Below, in pieces: positions 8,018 through 15,251 of a stretch of 64,000 nucleotides of DNA (its first letter is position 1; each line of letters opens with the position of its first letter). Location of the stretch: positions 1 to 64,000 of the forward strand of contig CAKQIY010000006.1 of assembly GCA_934247115.1 (NCBI GenBank), read 5' to 3'. The notes below the pieces were generated by a model that ran no database searches, was not told the origin of the DNA, and was given only the letters and a program-made list of their open reading frames with translations. Source of the stretch: an uncultured Coprococcus sp. Its GTDB lineage: Bacteria > Bacillota > Clostridia > Lachnospirales > Lachnospiraceae. The position numbers and the translations under genes are program-made.

Positions 8018-8389
8018 TTATCTATCAACGATGTCATACCCTGCTGCCGCCAGAACTTCAAGTGCATCTTGAAAATTCTCCTTCTTCACCATAACATAAT
8101 CCGTATTATATGTGGATACTGCAAATATCGAAATTCCGTTATCCGCCAGAACAGATGCGATTTTTGCCAGAATCCCGATCAAAGAAAAGTCCAATACGCC
8201 CTGAATGCGGAAGGCTCTCCAGCCATCATCACGCTTTATAACATTTGCCGGCACTTCACTCACCGGGCATACCAGAGACTTTTCCTCATCAGTTTTCCCT
8301 ATAAAACAATACTCAGAATCGAGATTCGCATACGTGTAATCCTCCACCTGACACACTGAAAATTCCTCATCAATCTTTTTTATCTCCAT
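8018..8389 (-). CDS. ACT domain-containing protein
   Basis: A 123-residue cytoplasmic protein. The C-terminal half (FSLIGILAKIASVLADNGISIFAVSTY, shown here only as parts LIGILAKIASVLAD and GISIFAVSTYNTDYVMV) has the beta-alpha-beta pattern of an ACT domain. The N-terminal half resembles a second degenerate ACT-type unit, as in the CASTOR/Pollux-like ACT proteins. Such proteins usually sense amino acids; no catalytic domain is fused. The start at 8389 is chosen because AAGGAGAGGTC directly precedes it. Longer frames from 8437 would overlap the upstream regulator gene. It is probably cotranscribed with that XRE gene (24-nt gap). The ligand is unknown. Confidence 0.8.
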   Translation of the reverse strand: MEIKKIDEEFSVCQVEDYTYANLDSEYCFIGKTDEEKSLVCPVSEVPANVIKRDDGWRAFRIQGVLDFSLIGILAKIASVLADNGISIFAVSTYNTDYVMVKKENFQDALEVLAAAGYDIVDR

Positions 8390-8412
8390 GACCTCTCCTT
8401 GAATTCTATTTT

Positions 8413-9018
8413 TTATTTTGTAAGCACCTTTTTGCAATATTTATGTGCCCCACAATGAGGACAAACTAATTTACGCCTTGTTAATGTATGTGCGCCCATT
8501 ACATATGACTTCATATCAGGAACAAACCTAGTGTTGCAATCAGGGCATTCAAATGCTCCTGCCTCTCTATCAAGAATACACGCAATCACAATTCCGCCAC
8601 AGATAACTACTAGCCCTATTGCGATAAGCAGAACTCTCAGCCAGTTCTCCATCTCCAGAATTCCTGACAATAAAAACAATGGAAGTGCCGCAACTATCGT
8701 AAGTGCCGCGACCATTGCAGACAAAATAATTTTCTTTTTGCTTTCCTGTGCCTCTCTAACTAAATTCACCATATTAACCTCCGCTTTCTTTCGATAATCC
8801 TCTTCAGATACTCTTTCGCCAGACAGCAATTCATTCACTGTTATCTCTAATTCATCACATAGTGGCAACAATAATGAAACTTCTGGAAAACCATTTCCTC
8901 GTTCCCATTTTGAAATTGTTTTATCGCTGATTCCAAGTTTTTCAGAAAGCTGTTTTTGAGTATATCCCTTTCTCTTTCTCTCATCAGCGATGAATCGTCC
9001 AATTTTAATCTGGTCCAT
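8413..9018 (-). CDS. XRE-family regulator with two transmembrane segments and a zinc ribbon
   Basis: A 201-residue three-part protein. Residues 6-62 are an XRE/Cro helix-turn-helix (RKRKGYTQKQLSEKLGISD, KTISKWERG). Residues about 97-119 and 126-149 are hydrophobic and likely membrane-spanning. The C-terminal part has paired cysteines CPDC (158-161) and CPHC (186-189) that can bind zinc. The layout suggests a membrane-tethered DNA-binding regulator with a zinc-binding output or sensor part. AAGGAGGAAAACAT precedes the start. The ACT-domain gene follows and is probably in the same unit. An inverted repeat lies upstream at 9079-9113. Confidence 0.85.
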   Translation of the reverse strand: MDQIKIGRFIADERKRKGYTQKQLSEKLGISDKTISKWERGNGFPEVSLLLPLCDELEITVNELLSGERVSEEDYRKKAEVNMVNLVREAQESKKKIILSAMVAALTIVAALPLFLLSGILEMENWLRVLLIAIGLVVICGGIVIACILDREAGAFECPDCNTRFVPDMKSYVMGAHTLTRRKLVCPHCGAHKYCKKVLTK

Positions 9019-9078
9019 ATGTTTTCCTCCTTTCTGGTTCCATTATCTCCCCATTTTATTGCCAATCACACCCACGAT

Positions 9079-9113
9079 GCGTAGAATATGGTGAATCTAT
9101 GCGAGTTCTACGC
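9079..9113. promoter_or_regulatory. Inverted repeat upstream of the XRE regulator gene
   Basis: GCGTAGAA (9079-9086) and TTCTACGC (9106-9113) form an 8-bp inverted repeat with a 19-nt loop. CCGTAGACTAG next to it repeats part of the motif. It could be an autoregulatory operator of the XRE protein or a weak hairpin ending the GNAT transcript; there is no T-run. Confidence 0.35.
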
Positions 9114-9135
9114 TCCGTAGACTAGGCAAAATAAG

Positions 9136-9258
9136 CTATTTCCTCTGAATGTTCCATACATATCCCCTTGCATTTATTATCAATGCAATTGAACATACCA
9201 CTGTCATAAGCAATGGCACCACAACAAATCCGGCACTAATATTTTCTTTACTTCTAAA
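9136..9258 (-). pseudogene. Fragment of a membrane protein (C-terminal remnant)
   Basis: A 40-codon minus-strand frame between stop codons encodes a convincing transmembrane helix (FVVVPLLMTVVCSIALII) followed by a polar tail (NARGYVWNIQRK). It has no start codon with a binding site and begins directly after a stop, so it looks like the tail of a decayed membrane protein gene. It lies between the GNAT and XRE genes. The original family is not recognisable. Confidence 0.35.
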
Positions 9259-9269
9259 TCACTTACCAT

Positions 9270-9746
9270 CTACGACAGCCTGCAAACCATTATATATTCC
9301 TCATCATTCTCATCCACAATCTGGAATCCAACTTTTTTGTACATTCCGACTGCATAGTTCTGCTTTTGCACAGACAGTGAACCGCTCTTATATCCACAGT
9401 TTTTCAGCTCCGCCAGCATCCTTTTCATCAGCTCCGTTCCAATGCCGTAATTCCTGTATTCTTTGAGCAGTGAGATTGCAAAAGACGGTGTATCGTCATC
9501 AACATGCCCATAGTCGTCCATAATACGAACCCACACAGCTCCAACAACTTTATCATTTGTCTCTGCGACAAATGCCATATCCCCCGCTCTGTTTCCAAAG
9601 TCGTCAACGTACACTCGCAATTCCGTCTGATTAATAATGTCCCTTGGAGGTGCCTCCATGCCCTCTGGAATAAATATTGCCTCGTATAAAAATGTATCTA
9701 ATATCCCGGTTTCTTCCTGCTTTATCCTTCTTATTTTGTAATCCAT
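9270..9746 (-). CDS. GNAT family N-acetyltransferase
   Basis: A 158-residue single-domain acetyltransferase. The acetyl-CoA pyrophosphate loop is visible as EYRNYGIGTELM (motif A, R/QxxGxG/A pattern) at about residues 96-107, preceded by strand FAISLL. The C-terminal NYAVGMYKKVGF matches motif B. It transfers acetyl groups from acetyl-CoA to an unknown amine in the cytoplasm. GGGGGC lies just upstream of the ATG. The upstream neighbour is a GyrI-like protein 30 nt away, so these small accessory genes may be one unit. Substrate prediction is not possible. Confidence 0.9.
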   Translation of the reverse strand: MDYKIRRIKQEETGILDTFLYEAIFIPEGMEAPPRDIINQTELRVYVDDFGNRAGDMAFVAETNDKVVGAVWVRIMDDYGHVDDDTPSFAISLLKEYRNYGIGTELMKRMLAELKNCGYKSGSLSVQKQNYAVGMYKKVGFQIVDENDEEYIMVCRLS

Positions 9747-9776
9747 AATGCCCCCTATTTTTTTTCTAAAATAGAA

Positions 9777-10412
9777 TCACAATCTCTTCTTTATCGGATG
9801 TCTGATAACAGTTTTACATTTTTCCGGTGCAGTTTTTCTTGGGTCTGATAGATAGATTTCGTGATGATGTCTTTCATCAGTGAAATCATTTACATACCCA
9901 TTCTCTTCCAAATATTTATCCATCACTGCTACTGTCTCAGGTTCATTATCAAATGCTCCTATATGCATGATCTGCACACACAAGCCTTCATCAATACTCA
10001 GAAATTCTGCACAAGTACAATCAATCTTTTTCTTCTTTGACGCAGTCTCCACCGCCCAATCAAAATTCTTCTTTGTTATAAAATCAGGAAGACGAATAAC
10101 AGAAATCCAGTTAAATGCAGATTTGTCAGTATAATCCACACCTTCAACATTATCCTGCCACCAAAAGCCTTCAAGTGGCGGGACAACATATTCAAAAAAT
10201 CCCTCTATTTTGTAATCAGTCTTATAACTCATCTTGAGAGTGTACGCAACAGCATACAAAACACCAATCGCAGCTTTATATTCTCCGCCCTCTTCATTCG
10301 GGTCGCCCTTGCCCCTTACCGCTATGTAATTCGCCTTTGGAATCGTTACGATCTGCGGCATATTTTTCGGTAAATAAAACTCTTTGTATTCTTTCTTAAA
10401 ATCAAACGCCAT
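9777..10412 (-). CDS. GyrI-like small-molecule-binding domain protein
   Basis: A 211-residue cytoplasmic protein resembling stand-alone GyrI-like proteins of Firmicutes. It starts MAFDFKKEYKEFYLP, then has VTIPKANYIAVRGKGDPNEE (the typical 'YlaiRGkGdPn' strand). A tryptophan-rich middle (EGFWWQDNVEG) and a long C-terminal tail with HHHEIYLSDPRK follow. The fold is shared with AraC/MerR effector-binding domains and binds hydrophobic small molecules. Some members hydrolyse cyclopropanoid compounds. No DNA-binding domain is present. TAGGAG lies upstream of the ATG, and the preceding gene ends 10 nt earlier, which suggests translational coupling with another protein of the same fold. Confidence 0.85.
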   Translation of the reverse strand: MAFDFKKEYKEFYLPKNMPQIVTIPKANYIAVRGKGDPNEEGGEYKAAIGVLYAVAYTLKMSYKTDYKIEGFFEYVVPPLEGFWWQDNVEGVDYTDKSAFNWISVIRLPDFITKKNFDWAVETASKKKKIDCTCAEFLSIDEGLCVQIMHIGAFDNEPETVAVMDKYLEENGYVNDFTDERHHHEIYLSDPRKTAPEKCKTVIRHPIKKRL

Positions 10413-10422
10413 AACTTATCTC

Positions 10423-10773
10423 CTACCTCAAATACCAAATTTCACAATCTCCATCATCCGTAAACATCTCTATCTCGTAAGTAAGATTTCCATCCTTATA
10501 TATCTCATCGTATATCTTCCCTAAATCTTCCGTTTTTCCGTTCACTACGCTCCATCCCTCATCCGGCAGTTCCACGCTACAATTACTTTCCTGAATATCT
10601 CCAACTTTAAGTCCTATAACGTATTCAATCGTGGTTGGTGTCCAATTATATCCAAGCCCCCGCAAGTTACTTCTGCCATACTTTTCTGCCAATTCATCCC
10701 AGAAAGCTCCGATCGTGTTATACTGCATTTCATTTTCTGTTGAAAATACTCTGCTAATTCCACTAAAAATCAT
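10423..10773 (-). CDS. Short effector-binding (GyrI/AraC-type) domain protein
   Basis: A 116-residue protein matching the later part of an effector-binding domain: TIGAFWDELAEKYG, then YNWTPTTIEYVIGLKVGDI, and a final EIEMFTDDGDCEIWYLR resembling the characteristic acidic/aromatic end. It lacks about 40 residues expected at the N-terminus (the first strand and helix) and any DNA-binding domain. It may be truncated or a minimal member. GAGGGA precedes the start. It directly precedes the longer GyrI-like gene, so two binders of the same fold are adjacent. Confidence 0.65.
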   Translation of the reverse strand: MIFSGISRVFSTENEMQYNTIGAFWDELAEKYGRSNLRGLGYNWTPTTIEYVIGLKVGDIQESNCSVELPDEGWSVVNGKTEDLGKIYDEIYKDGNLTYEIEMFTDDGDCEIWYLR

Positions 10774-10838
10774 AGTATTATCCCTCTCTATTTTCCTTAT
10801 TTACAGAGTCCATTTTTTATTCTCATGTATATTCAGGA

Positions 10839-10867
10839 TTGTGTGCCAAACATATGTTTTGTATAAT
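10839..10867 (+). promoter_or_regulatory. Promoter of holin-like toxin cassette 2
   Basis: TTGTGT (10839-10844) and TATAAT (10862-10867) are separated by 17 nt. The spacer shares ACATATGTTT with cassette 1. Confidence 0.75.
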
Positions 10868-10874
10868 GTATTTG

Positions 10875-11158
10875 GTGCTACCCTATTCGGTAGGCGGTTA
10901 ACCTTCACCACAGGAATTTATAGCCTGTGTTTACATAGAAAATCCATTTATGGAAATCTATCACGGAGGTTTTTGCTTATGCTTACAACGGATCTTTTTA
11001 TAGCCATCATCAGCTTATGTCTTACTTGCTTTAATCTTGGTTATGCCGTTGGCTCTAGGAGCAAGAATAAGACAAAAAAATAACCGCCCAGCCTGGTAAA
11101 CTGTGAGCGGTTATTTTATACCATTCATATATCAAGGCTAACCGTCTATCGGTAGCAC
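10875..11158. repeat. Terminal inverted repeats framing cassette 2
   Basis: The left arm at 10875-10901 is identical to that of cassette 1 through GGCGGTTA. The inverted right arm is at 11138-11158 (CTAACCGTC...GGTAGCAC). The interior differs more than the arms do, which points to conserved function of the ends rather than very recent duplication. Confidence 0.75.
10979..11083 (+). CDS. Putative holin-like toxin peptide (type I toxin-antitoxin), copy 2
   Basis: A 34-codon gene encodes a peptide beginning MLTTDLFIAIISLCLTC. It has one hydrophobic helix (about residues 5-24) and a basic tail (SRSKNKTKK). It shares the MLT start, the S-L-LTCF core and the following LGY with copy 1. CGGAGG lies ten nucleotides upstream of the ATG. 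The leader again carries a GTGCTACC...CGGTTA arm and small hairpins. The 3' end is opposed by an antisense RNA. Amino acid differences from copy 1 are substantial, so each antitoxin RNA may be specific for its own mRNA. Toxicity is inferred. Confidence 0.75.
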   Translation: MLTTDLFIAIISLCLTCFNLGYAVGSRSKNKTKK

Positions 11159-11163
11159 CTTTT
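11075..11163 (-). ncRNA. Putative antisense antitoxin RNA, cassette 2
   Basis: A minus-strand transcript of about 90 nt is predicted from the promoter at 11170-11198 to a hairpin with stem AATAACCGC/GCGGTTATT followed by seven T residues on the minus strand (11074-11080). The loop again contains CTGGTAAACTG. It overlaps the end of the toxin mRNA. Confidence 0.65.
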
Positions 11164-11169
11164 GATATT

Positions 11170-11198
11170 ATACTAGCATTTAGCCGCTTGCATGTCAA
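11170..11198 (-). promoter_or_regulatory. Promoter of antisense RNA, cassette 2
   Basis: On the minus strand TTGACA (11193-11198) and TAGTAT (11170-11175) are separated by 17 nt. A TATAAT also lies three nucleotides further downstream. The layout matches cassette 1. Confidence 0.7.
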
Positions 11199-11241
11199 AC
11201 GTATATTTGCTTATCATTTACCCTTATAATTTTCACCTATC

Positions 11242-11898
11242 TCACTTATCCACTATCTCCAGCTCATCCCGTGTAACCCGGCACGTGAGATTTAACACCT
11301 CCACGCCTGCAGCCTTCGCCTCATAGAAAGTCTCCGCGAACTCCCTGTGTATTTCCGCATTTGGTCTGACCTCAGTTATCCCTGTCATCGGAATGACAAA
11401 TGCAACATAGCATTTATATCCCTCGGAGACCGCCTTCATCAGCTCACGCAAATGCCTGACTCCCCTGTCGGTAGGTGCATCCGGGAAATATCCTATCCCA
11501 TCAATCTCCTGCGTACAGCCCTTGACCTCCATGAGATACTTTGAGCCATCCTTTTCCATATAGAAATCAATCCTGGAATCCCCGTATACATATTCTGGCT
11601 TTATAAAGTCATAATCCTTAGTTTTAAGCCATTCCAAAACCACCTTATTCGGCACCTGGCTGTCCACATTCACCCAGCCAAGCTTTGGATCCTCCACCGC
11701 TATGAGATCGTATTTCGTCTTACGATTTGGATTTGCAGACTTCTCAAGGCTGACCATGTTCCCCGGTATCAGCAAACTGCTGAGCCTCCCCGTGTTCTTT
11801 ACGTGCACGGTCTCTATAACTCCGTCTATCTCCACATGGGCTGTGAACCTGTTTGGTCTGTCTACGAACTTGCCTGAGATAACATTTGTATATTTCAC
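11242..11898 (-). CDS. sfsA: SfsA family protein (DNA/RNA nuclease, sugar fermentation stimulation homologue)
   Basis: A 218-residue protein of normal SfsA length. Landmarks are FVDRPNRFTAHVEIDG and HVKNTGRLSSLLIPG in the N-terminal OB-like part. The nuclease-like core has KYLMEVKGCT and FPDAPTDRGVRHLREL, in which acidic residues and Lys form a PD-(D/E)XK-type site. In E. coli SfsA was linked to maltose metabolism and later to nucleic acid cleavage; its role here is unproven. The start is GTG at 11898, where AAGGCAAG precedes it. It begins 19 nt after the hotdog gene, which suggests cotranscription. Confidence 0.92.
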   Translation of the reverse strand: MKYTNVISGKFVDRPNRFTAHVEIDGVIETVHVKNTGRLSSLLIPGNMVSLEKSANPNRKTKYDLIAVEDPKLGWVNVDSQVPNKVVLEWLKTKDYDFIKPEYVYGDSRIDFYMEKDGSKYLMEVKGCTQEIDGIGYFPDAPTDRGVRHLRELMKAVSEGYKCYVAFVIPMTGITEVRPNAEIHREFAETFYEAKAAGVEVLNLTCRVTRDELEIVDK

Positions 11899-11917
11899 CT
11901 TGCCTTACATCCTCCAT

Positions 11918-12364
11918 CTATTCCACAACAGAGCGGTTCATCATGTAGAATGAGAACCTTGCCTTGTCTACAAGCTGCCCCTTGTCATCGTAAATATTAG
12001 CCTCGTACAGTGACACCTTTTTGCCCTGGCGGATCTCGATTCCCTCACAGATGAGATACTCCGTGTTCATAGCCGGAGCTATATATGTCATGGTCCCATC
12101 TATAGTTGAAGAAAACTTTCCGTAGGTACATGCTGCGATCCCGCTCACTATATCCGCAAGTGAGTACAAGCATCCACCGTGCACAGAACCATATGGATTC
12201 AGGACATCCTCTGTAACCATCATCTTGCCCTTCACATATCCAAGGCTCATATCGACCAGCTCTATCTTCAGGTTCTGGACATAGATGTTATCCTTGTTAA
12301 ACCTTATCAGTGCCTGTTTCACATCCTCGGACATTGCTTTTTTGTTGTCGTTTATCTCATTCAT
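11918..12364 (-). CDS. PaaI-type hotdog-fold thioesterase
   Basis: A 148-residue protein with the acyl-CoA thioesterase hotdog fold. The segment NPYGSVHGGCLYSLADIVSG is the hallmark loop and central helix (HGG plus the acidic Asp of the helix). It would hydrolyse acyl- or aryl-CoA thioesters in the cytoplasm as a tetramer. Phenylacetate-specific function is not implied, since no paa genes are nearby. AAAGGT lies about ten nucleotides upstream of the chosen ATG. It lies between panF and sfsA on the same strand and may belong to one operon with them. Confidence 0.9.
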   Translation of the reverse strand: MNEINDNKKAMSEDVKQALIRFNKDNIYVQNLKIELVDMSLGYVKGKMMVTEDVLNPYGSVHGGCLYSLADIVSGIAACTYGKFSSTIDGTMTYIAPAMNTEYLICEGIEIRQGKKVSLYEANIYDDKGQLVDKARFSFYMMNRSVVE

Positions 12365-12416
12365 GCTTCATTTTACCTTTCAACTCTATTTTCATGTTCA
12401 GACATCATGCGCACTA

Positions 12417-13904
12417 TCAAAAGCACTTGTCCAGAATATCCGGATCCAGTCCTTTTTTTCCCGTTATAAATCCAATTCCAAAGTACAGCACCGCACCTAC
12501 CATCAGTCCCCACACGACCGCATTTATCCCGGCGATCTTGATAAAATACGTTGCAAATATATATGTCGCGATCGCACCTACGCTGCTGCACACTGCCGCC
12601 TGCTTAGTTCCCTTCTTCCAGAACAAACCTCCCACAAGAGGCCAAAAGAATGTGCATTCAAGTCCGCCAAATGCAAACATGTTGAGCATGAAAATTATAT
12701 CCGGCGGATTGATCGTGAGAACCATCACCACCACGCCGAGCAACATCGTAAGTATCGTGCTCACCAGCTTGACATTCTTGTCGTATTTCTCATTTTTCAC
12801 CGGATCATCACCCACCACGTAATTCTTCCACAGATCCTTCACTATAGCTGCTGTGGCAAGTATGAGGAGTGAATCCGCTGTCGACATAACTGCTGCCATC
12901 GGCGCTGCGAGGAATATCGCTGCTATTCCAGGCGGCATGATCTTCTGTACTATATATGGTATAAAATAATCCGAAGTTGGAAGATTGTCCGTATCGACAA
13001 GTGCGCCAGCCCATGTTCCTGCAAGATGCATTCCCACGATCACAAAGCTGCATGTGAGAACTCCGATCCACATCGCTCTGTGCATGCTCTTCGTATCTTT
13101 AAATCCCATGGCGCGCACAGCTGTCTGGGGAAGGCCCAGCGTTCCAAATCCCACAAGCACCCAATAGCTGAGCAGCCCTCCTGGAGTGTATTTTGAGAAA
13201 ATGTCATCGTACACCTTCGGCAGATTTGTCTGAAGACCGGCATCTATCGCGGCAAGACCGCCCCCGCTCCTTAAGACAAAGAATATAAACAGGAATGTTC
13301 CGATACACATTACTATTCCCTGAATCGTGTCAGTTATGACAACCGCACTGAATCCGCCGATGGCTGTGTACAGGATCACGACTGTGCCAAATATCAAAAG
13401 TGAACTCACATGATCCATTCCCGTTATGGATGCTATAAGTGTAGCCCCTCCCGTAAACTGACTTATCATCTGTGCTATAAAGAAAACTATAAGTCCAAGG
13501 CTCGTGATGACCACCAGCGCATCGCTCTTGTATCTCGCCTTGAAGTAACCAACCACTGTCACAGCGCCCGTTCGTCTGGACACTATCGCCAGCTTATTTC
13601 CAAGCACACCGAGCACCAGAAATGTGACTGGGACCTGGATAGCAGCTATCCACGCCTGTGCATATCCATATGTAAGACCCGCTGCACCCGGCCCTGATAT
13701 AAATGAGCTTGCGGAAGTGTATGTCGCCATGATCGTCATGGCTAGAACGATTCCGTTCATATTTCTTCCGCCTATGAAATACTTCTTCTCGGACGTTGTG
13801 TGCAGACTTTTCTCCGCCCTTCTGCTGTAGACAAAGCTCACCACAATATTGAATAACAGATATCCGAGAAAAACCGATAAGATCAATATCTGATTACTAT
13901 TCAT
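12417..13904 (-). CDS. panF: Sodium/pantothenate symporter
   Basis: A sodium:solute symporter of 495 residues with about 13 transmembrane segments that imports pantothenate, the coenzyme A precursor, with Na+. SSS-family signs include TYTSASSFISGPGAAGLTYG near the N-terminus and FAAPMAAVMSTADSLLIL-type sequence (here LAAPMAAVMSTADSLL) in the core. Assignment to pantothenate rests on the overlapping upstream yhdT gene, the usual partner of panF. The start at 13904 (MNSNQIL) overlaps the yhdT stop by eight nucleotides and follows GAGGGTG. coaX, which uses pantothenate, is also in this window at 27.9 kb. Confidence 0.92.
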   Translation of the reverse strand: MNSNQILILSVFLGYLLFNIVVSFVYSRRAEKSLHTTSEKKYFIGGRNMNGIVLAMTIMATYTSASSFISGPGAAGLTYGYAQAWIAAIQVPVTFLVLGVLGNKLAIVSRRTGAVTVVGYFKARYKSDALVVITSLGLIVFFIAQMISQFTGGATLIASITGMDHVSSLLIFGTVVILYTAIGGFSAVVITDTIQGIVMCIGTFLFIFFVLRSGGGLAAIDAGLQTNLPKVYDDIFSKYTPGGLLSYWVLVGFGTLGLPQTAVRAMGFKDTKSMHRAMWIGVLTCSFVIVGMHLAGTWAGALVDTDNLPTSDYFIPYIVQKIMPPGIAAIFLAAPMAAVMSTADSLLILATAAIVKDLWKNYVVGDDPVKNEKYDKNVKLVSTILTMLLGVVVMVLTINPPDIIFMLNMFAFGGLECTFFWPLVGGLFWKKGTKQAAVCSSVGAIATYIFATYFIKIAGINAVVWGLMVGAVLYFGIGFITGKKGLDPDILDKCF

Positions 13905-14169
13905 TTTCACCCTCACTCTCATCCTCTTCATATTGGAAATCTACGAACACAAACTTAAGCAGCCAGAATACCCCGATCACCGCAAGCACCACTGTTCCAA
14001 GCACCGAGACCACAAACCACGCCGGCATATGGAACACCGTCCACCCGGTGCCATTTAGCAGAAACGCGGTTAGCACATGCCATAAAAAACATATAAATAC
14101 CACAAGCAGCGTCGCTTTGATCTCTTTTATGCACTGCCTGTGCTGTTCTTCCTTTGTCAATTTCATCAT
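13897..14169 (-). CDS. yhdT: YhdT family membrane protein (DUF997)
   Basis: A 90-residue protein with two hydrophobic segments (about 20-40 and 50-75) and a very acidic C-terminal tail (EEDESEGENE). The N-terminal KLTKEEQHRQCIKEIKATLL is characteristic of YhdT. These small proteins almost always precede panF and may be an accessory subunit of the symporter. The gene overlaps the panF start, so translation is coupled. The second ATG (14166) is an equally plausible start. Confidence 0.85.
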   Translation of the reverse strand: MMKLTKEEQHRQCIKEIKATLLVVFICFLWHVLTAFLLNGTGWTVFHMPAWFVVSVLGTVVLAVIGVFWLLKFVFVDFQYEEDESEGENE

Positions 14170-14314
14170 AATAATATATCCCCTTAATTAGCTTATTATA
14201 TCCTATCGCCTGTCGTCACAATGCTCATTATATCACGCTGATCAGTTTTTTCATAGTTGCCCCGCCAGCCGCCCAAATCCTGTGCATATACAAACTCTGT
14301 ATTGTTGTCTGCAC

Positions 14315-14352
14315 AAAAAAACTGGTGCACAGACGTTTCGTCCATACACCAG
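14315..14352 (-). terminator. Terminator after the 206-residue membrane protein gene
   Basis: CTGGTG (14322-14327) pairs with CACCAG (14347-14352), extended by GACG/CGTC near the loop. On the minus strand it is followed by a run of seven T residues. It lies 25 nt after the stop. Confidence 0.8.
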
Positions 14353-14376
14353 CCATTTATATTCTCTATTCAAATA

Positions 14377-14997
14377 TTATATCAAAAATATCAGTCCGGC
14401 AAACATGATTGCACCGATCACATTTGCCTTTGCCGGAATCTTGGTCGGCAGTATGACTATTGCAAGGGGGAGCAAATTGAAGATGCACGCCCACACTGGA
14501 AGTGAAGTTTTTCCCGTGACAACAACTATCAGAAACGCTACAGCAAATACAAGCATACCAGCATAACCCAGATACATCGTATAGCAGGTGGTTTTAAAGA
14601 AATCCCACACTGCATTCAGAGCTTCTTCTGTCAGACCCAGCTTTACGAAGAACCACTCGACCAGACAGCAGCACAGATGATGCAGTGCCAGATTGATGAA
14701 CATTACAAGTGTTGCAGCATACATTATCATATAAAAAGTCTCTGAGTACTGGCGGATCCAGTCGCAGATAGCCAGATAGCCAAATATCTCCAGTGTCATG
14801 GCACCTACACCTAGAAGCATAGCTATCGACAGATTCTTAAGCGGCATTCCCCTGAACGCCACCTTAGACTTATCATAATCTTTGAAATTCGTCAAATCGA
14901 CCTTTCCATTCGGTGCATACGTTAGAAATCCATCAGAAATTCCACATAATACATGCCCCACCAGCGCCATAATCATAAATACCTTCCACTGTAACAT
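14377..14997 (-). CDS. Uncharacterised polytopic membrane protein (DUF6796-like)
   Basis: A 206-residue protein with about six hydrophobic helices. The first helix contains MALVGHVLCGISDGFLTY, followed by a polar loop naming a conserved-looking YAPNGK. HHLCCCLVEWFFVK in the middle is unusual for its His/Cys cluster next to the membrane. From memory it resembles the DUF6796 family of Firmicutes membrane proteins, function unknown. It has its own terminator and a 250-bp upstream gap, so it is probably monocistronic. No transport or enzymatic motif is visible. Confidence 0.7.
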   Translation of the reverse strand: MLQWKVFMIMALVGHVLCGISDGFLTYAPNGKVDLTNFKDYDKSKVAFRGMPLKNLSIAMLLGVGAMTLEIFGYLAICDWIRQYSETFYMIMYAATLVMFINLALHHLCCCLVEWFFVKLGLTEEALNAVWDFFKTTCYTMYLGYAGMLVFAVAFLIVVVTGKTSLPVWACIFNLLPLAIVILPTKIPAKANVIGAIMFAGLIFLI

Positions 14998-15141
14998 ATC
15001 AATATCCCTCCCTTTTTAATCACATAACCAAATTTTCTATGATCTGCTTTGTATGCTGACCATATGGGTTAGTTTTCACTAACTATATTAACACATCTAT
15101 CTGCAAATATGAATCTTAGAAAATAGCTTTTCAATTGTATA

Positions 15142-15217
15142 TAAAAACGCTGACACATAAGCTTGTTAATATATCCATGCCAAAACGGACATACCACCAT
15201 CGCAAATGCGCCAGCGT
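15142..15217 (-). terminator. Weak terminator-like structure after purB
   Basis: ACGCTG (15147-15152) pairs with CAGCGT (15212-15217), with CACA/TGCG nearby, around a loop of about 60 nt. On the minus strand it is followed by TTTTTATA. The large loop makes this a weak call. Confidence 0.4.
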
Positions 15218-15251
15218 CTTATTTACTCTATATACATTTTAATTCAGATCT

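Noticed and set aside
7619..11198. Cassettes as MITE-like mobile elements because of terminal inverted repeats
   Set aside because: The arms overlap transcription starts of functional promoters, no target-site duplication is visible, and the promoters are part of the conserved unit; a regulatory role explains the repeats better.
12285..12872. Long open frames on the plus strand inside panF
   Set aside because: They are antisense to a clear symporter gene, have no binding sites and show low-complexity composition typical of shadow frames.
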